From the NCBI GenBank assembly GCA_004352715.1, contig SCFE01000039.1, forward strand, positions 1,472,155-1,536,154: a stretch of 64,000 nt of DNA, given 5' to 3'. Made by a program: the position numbers and the translations under genes. The notes beneath the pieces are model-generated. The model saw only the letters and a list, made by a program, of their open reading frames with translations, ran no database searches and was not told where the DNA came from. This stretch comes from Hofstenia miamia (taxonomy: Eukaryota > Xenacoelomorpha > Acoela). Position 1 is the stretch's first letter. Each line of letters opens with the position of its first letter. Positions 62,413 to 64,000 of the stretch are shown one piece after another.

Positions 62413-63597
62413 ATGTGCTTAATTATCATTCTATTATTTCTGTCAAACATAGTGGTTGTTAAAAGCACTATTAAGCTAAGCATTCCTGGACAAAACTTGA
62501 CACAATTTTCAGTGAAGAGTTCAAAGAATATTACTCATCTGTATTTGGATTATAGGGAAATTGATGTAATTGACGCTGATTATTTCGCAGAGTACAGTTC
62601 ACTTATTCTGATATCGCTTACTCACAATAATATTACCTTTATTCATCCGCAAGCTTTCTCGCATTTAGGAAAACTCGCACTGATAGATCTTTCGCATAAC
62701 TTTCTTAAAGAGTTTCCGCCTTTACAAATAAGGTCTTTGGTGGTCATAAACGCATCATACAATTTGATAACCTCTTTATCTTCTGCTTCATTTAGACATT
62801 TGTCTAAACTTCAGGAAGTGATTGTCAATCACAATAAAATTTACAAAGTCAATGATGACATAATTCACCATCAACAAAATATAAAGTCATTGGTTTTAAA
62901 AGGGAATCAAATTCAAGAATTTCCAACTTTGATCTACGATTACTACTTTAATATTGATTTCTCAGAAAACTTTATAAAGTCCATATCAAGGAAACATTTT
63001 CGAAATTCTAAAAAGATATGGTTTTTGAATATATCCTCCAATTTTATTGAAGAAATACCTTATGACACGTTTAAAGATGTCCAATCGATTAACTTTATTG
63101 ATCTAAGTAACAACTGTATTAAGGAATTCAATGCATACATACCTGCAAATTTACATGGATTGGATTTAAGCAAAAATAAGATTGTGCGATTTGGTAGTAA
63201 GCTGTTTGAAAATAGAGATCATTTCCAAAGTATCAATCTTGGTGAAAATCGATTAGAGACATTAGATCCTGGACTCTTCTCAAACTTCACCCTGCATTCA
63301 CATCATAAAGTTTCCAGCTGTATCCATAATCGCATCCATCTGGACTTCAGTAACAACAAACTACCTGTTATTGATGAATATATGTTGCTGCCGGTATTGA
63401 AAACAAACTGTTATTATCATTCTCTGCATTCATATTTTCAAGGAAACCCTCTTAACTGCAGTGATTGTAAAATGAAGTGGATTTTAGATCTTCCCGCTGG
63501 CAACTATTCTTGTAGTAGTTGTAATGTATTTGGATATTGTAGCTCAAACCAAAAATCAATTGCATCATTGAGTCAAGATCAATTTCAGCATTGTTAA
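62413..63597 (+). CDS. secreted leucine-rich-repeat protein, single exon
   Basis: 394 residues. The first ATG in the frame is at 62413; the frame extends further upstream but only to non-ATG codons after a stop at 62368. Residues 1-18 (MCLIIILLFLSNIVVVKS) are a signal peptide. About ten LRRs follow, with LxxLxLxxNxI-type repeats such as LILISLTHNNITFIHPQAFS, IDLSHNFLKEFP, IDLSNNCIKEFN and LDLSKNKIVRF. The C-terminus is a cysteine cap: GNPLNCSDCKMKWILD, a CSSC pair, and a final SIASLSQDQFQHC. This cap resembles secreted arthropod LRR proteins often annotated as oplophorus-luciferin non-catalytic subunit-like, where GNPLxCxCxxxWL and LDPxxFxDC are typical. There is no cysteine N-cap, membrane segment or GPI signal, so secretion is expected. 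Specific function and ligand are unknown. Confidence 0.88.
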   Translation: MCLIIILLFLSNIVVVKSTIKLSIPGQNLTQFSVKSSKNITHLYLDYREIDVIDADYFAEYSSLILISLTHNNITFIHPQAFSHLGKLALIDLSHNFLKEFPPLQIRSLVVINASYNLITSLSSASFRHLSKLQEVIVNHNKIYKVNDDIIHHQQNIKSLVLKGNQIQEFPTLIYDYYFNIDFSENFIKSISRKHFRNSKKIWFLNISSNFIEEIPYDTFKDVQSINFIDLSNNCIKEFNAYIPANLHGLDLSKNKIVRFGSKLFENRDHFQSINLGENRLETLDPGLFSNFTLHSHHKVSSCIHNRIHLDFSNNKLPVIDEYMLLPVLKTNCYYHSLHSYFQGNPLNCSDCKMKWILDLPAGNYSCSSCNVFGYCSSNQKSIASLSQDQFQHC

Positions 63598-63967
63598 TAA
63601 TGGATTAATCTAATTAAATTTTGACATACAGCTAATTTAATGTTTTTATGTACATGAATATATTGAATTTTTCCCATATGAAAAATGAGATATACATCTT
63701 ATGCCTTGATGAAATTAAGTATTACCTGAAAATGTAGATATAGATATTCTATTACTTATATTTCATTAATGACAAATACAAAAAGTAGTTAACACCATGT
63801 AGAGCATGAAAAAACCAACAGGAAAGTGCAGAAAATTTATTTAATAGATATAGTTCAATAAGAGTTGGGCAGCATTCTTACGTAAAAAGAACTAATTGTT
63901 GTTAGTTATTGAGCTCATAAGCTTTAGATTTTGTGATTTTCTTTTAGTGAGCACATTTATCATTGCA

Positions 63968-64000
<33 letters not shown>
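63598..64000. other. downstream flank with AT microsatellite
   Basis: About 400 AT-rich bases with no gene; no clean AATAAA signal for the LRR gene was seen (AATAAG near 63859 is a weak variant). The window ends inside an AT repeat from 63971. Confidence 0.7.

Overview
This is AT-rich animal (metazoan) nuclear DNA. Coding sequence is sparse and split by long introns with GT..AG borders. There are many AT, ATT and ATC microsatellites, transposon relics and assembly gaps. No prokaryotic features, tRNA, rRNA or CRISPR array were seen. The main gene is a netrin receptor of the UNC5 family. Together with a secreted leucine-rich-repeat protein whose C-terminal cap resembles ones common in arthropods, and Tc1/mariner (maT-like) and hAT relics, this suggests a bilaterian invertebrate, possibly an arthropod such as a crustacean or chelicerate. 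The lineage is an inference and is not proven by the sequence.

Layout. 1-6611: no gene; a 344-bp tandem duplication, a TIR element and a long palindrome. 6612-59468 (+): one UNC5 gene reconstructed from 18 exons by reading frame, splice sites and phase. The exons run: signal peptide (6612), short linker (13971), Ig1 (23258, 27766, 32105), Ig2 (35101, 36985), two TSP1 repeats in one exon (37778), a candidate 24-nt microexon (41310), transmembrane segment (46778), cytoplasmic linker (48832, 55324), ZU5 (end of 55324 to 56525), UPA region (end of 56525 to 57122) and Death domain (58158, 59288). All phases join without a break and give about 946 residues, the normal size for UNC5. Its introns hold transposon relics, two hAT-like MITEs, a large inverted repeat and possible regulatory islands. 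59469-62412: intergenic, with a candidate TIR element and a Helitron-like 3' end. 62413-63597 (+): a single-exon secreted LRR protein. 63598-64000: no gene, ending in an AT repeat.

Biology. UNC5 proteins bind netrin through their Ig/TSP1 ectodomain and signal axon or cell repulsion, or dependence-receptor apoptosis, through ZU5-UPA-Death. The LRR gene is an independent neighbour; nothing in the sequence links the two. Several stretches are repeated on either side of single N or short N runs (10/11 kb, 23/25 kb, 28/29 kb, 33/34 kb, 61 kb). These look like scaffolding overlaps or unmerged haplotypes and should not be taken as real duplications without checking.
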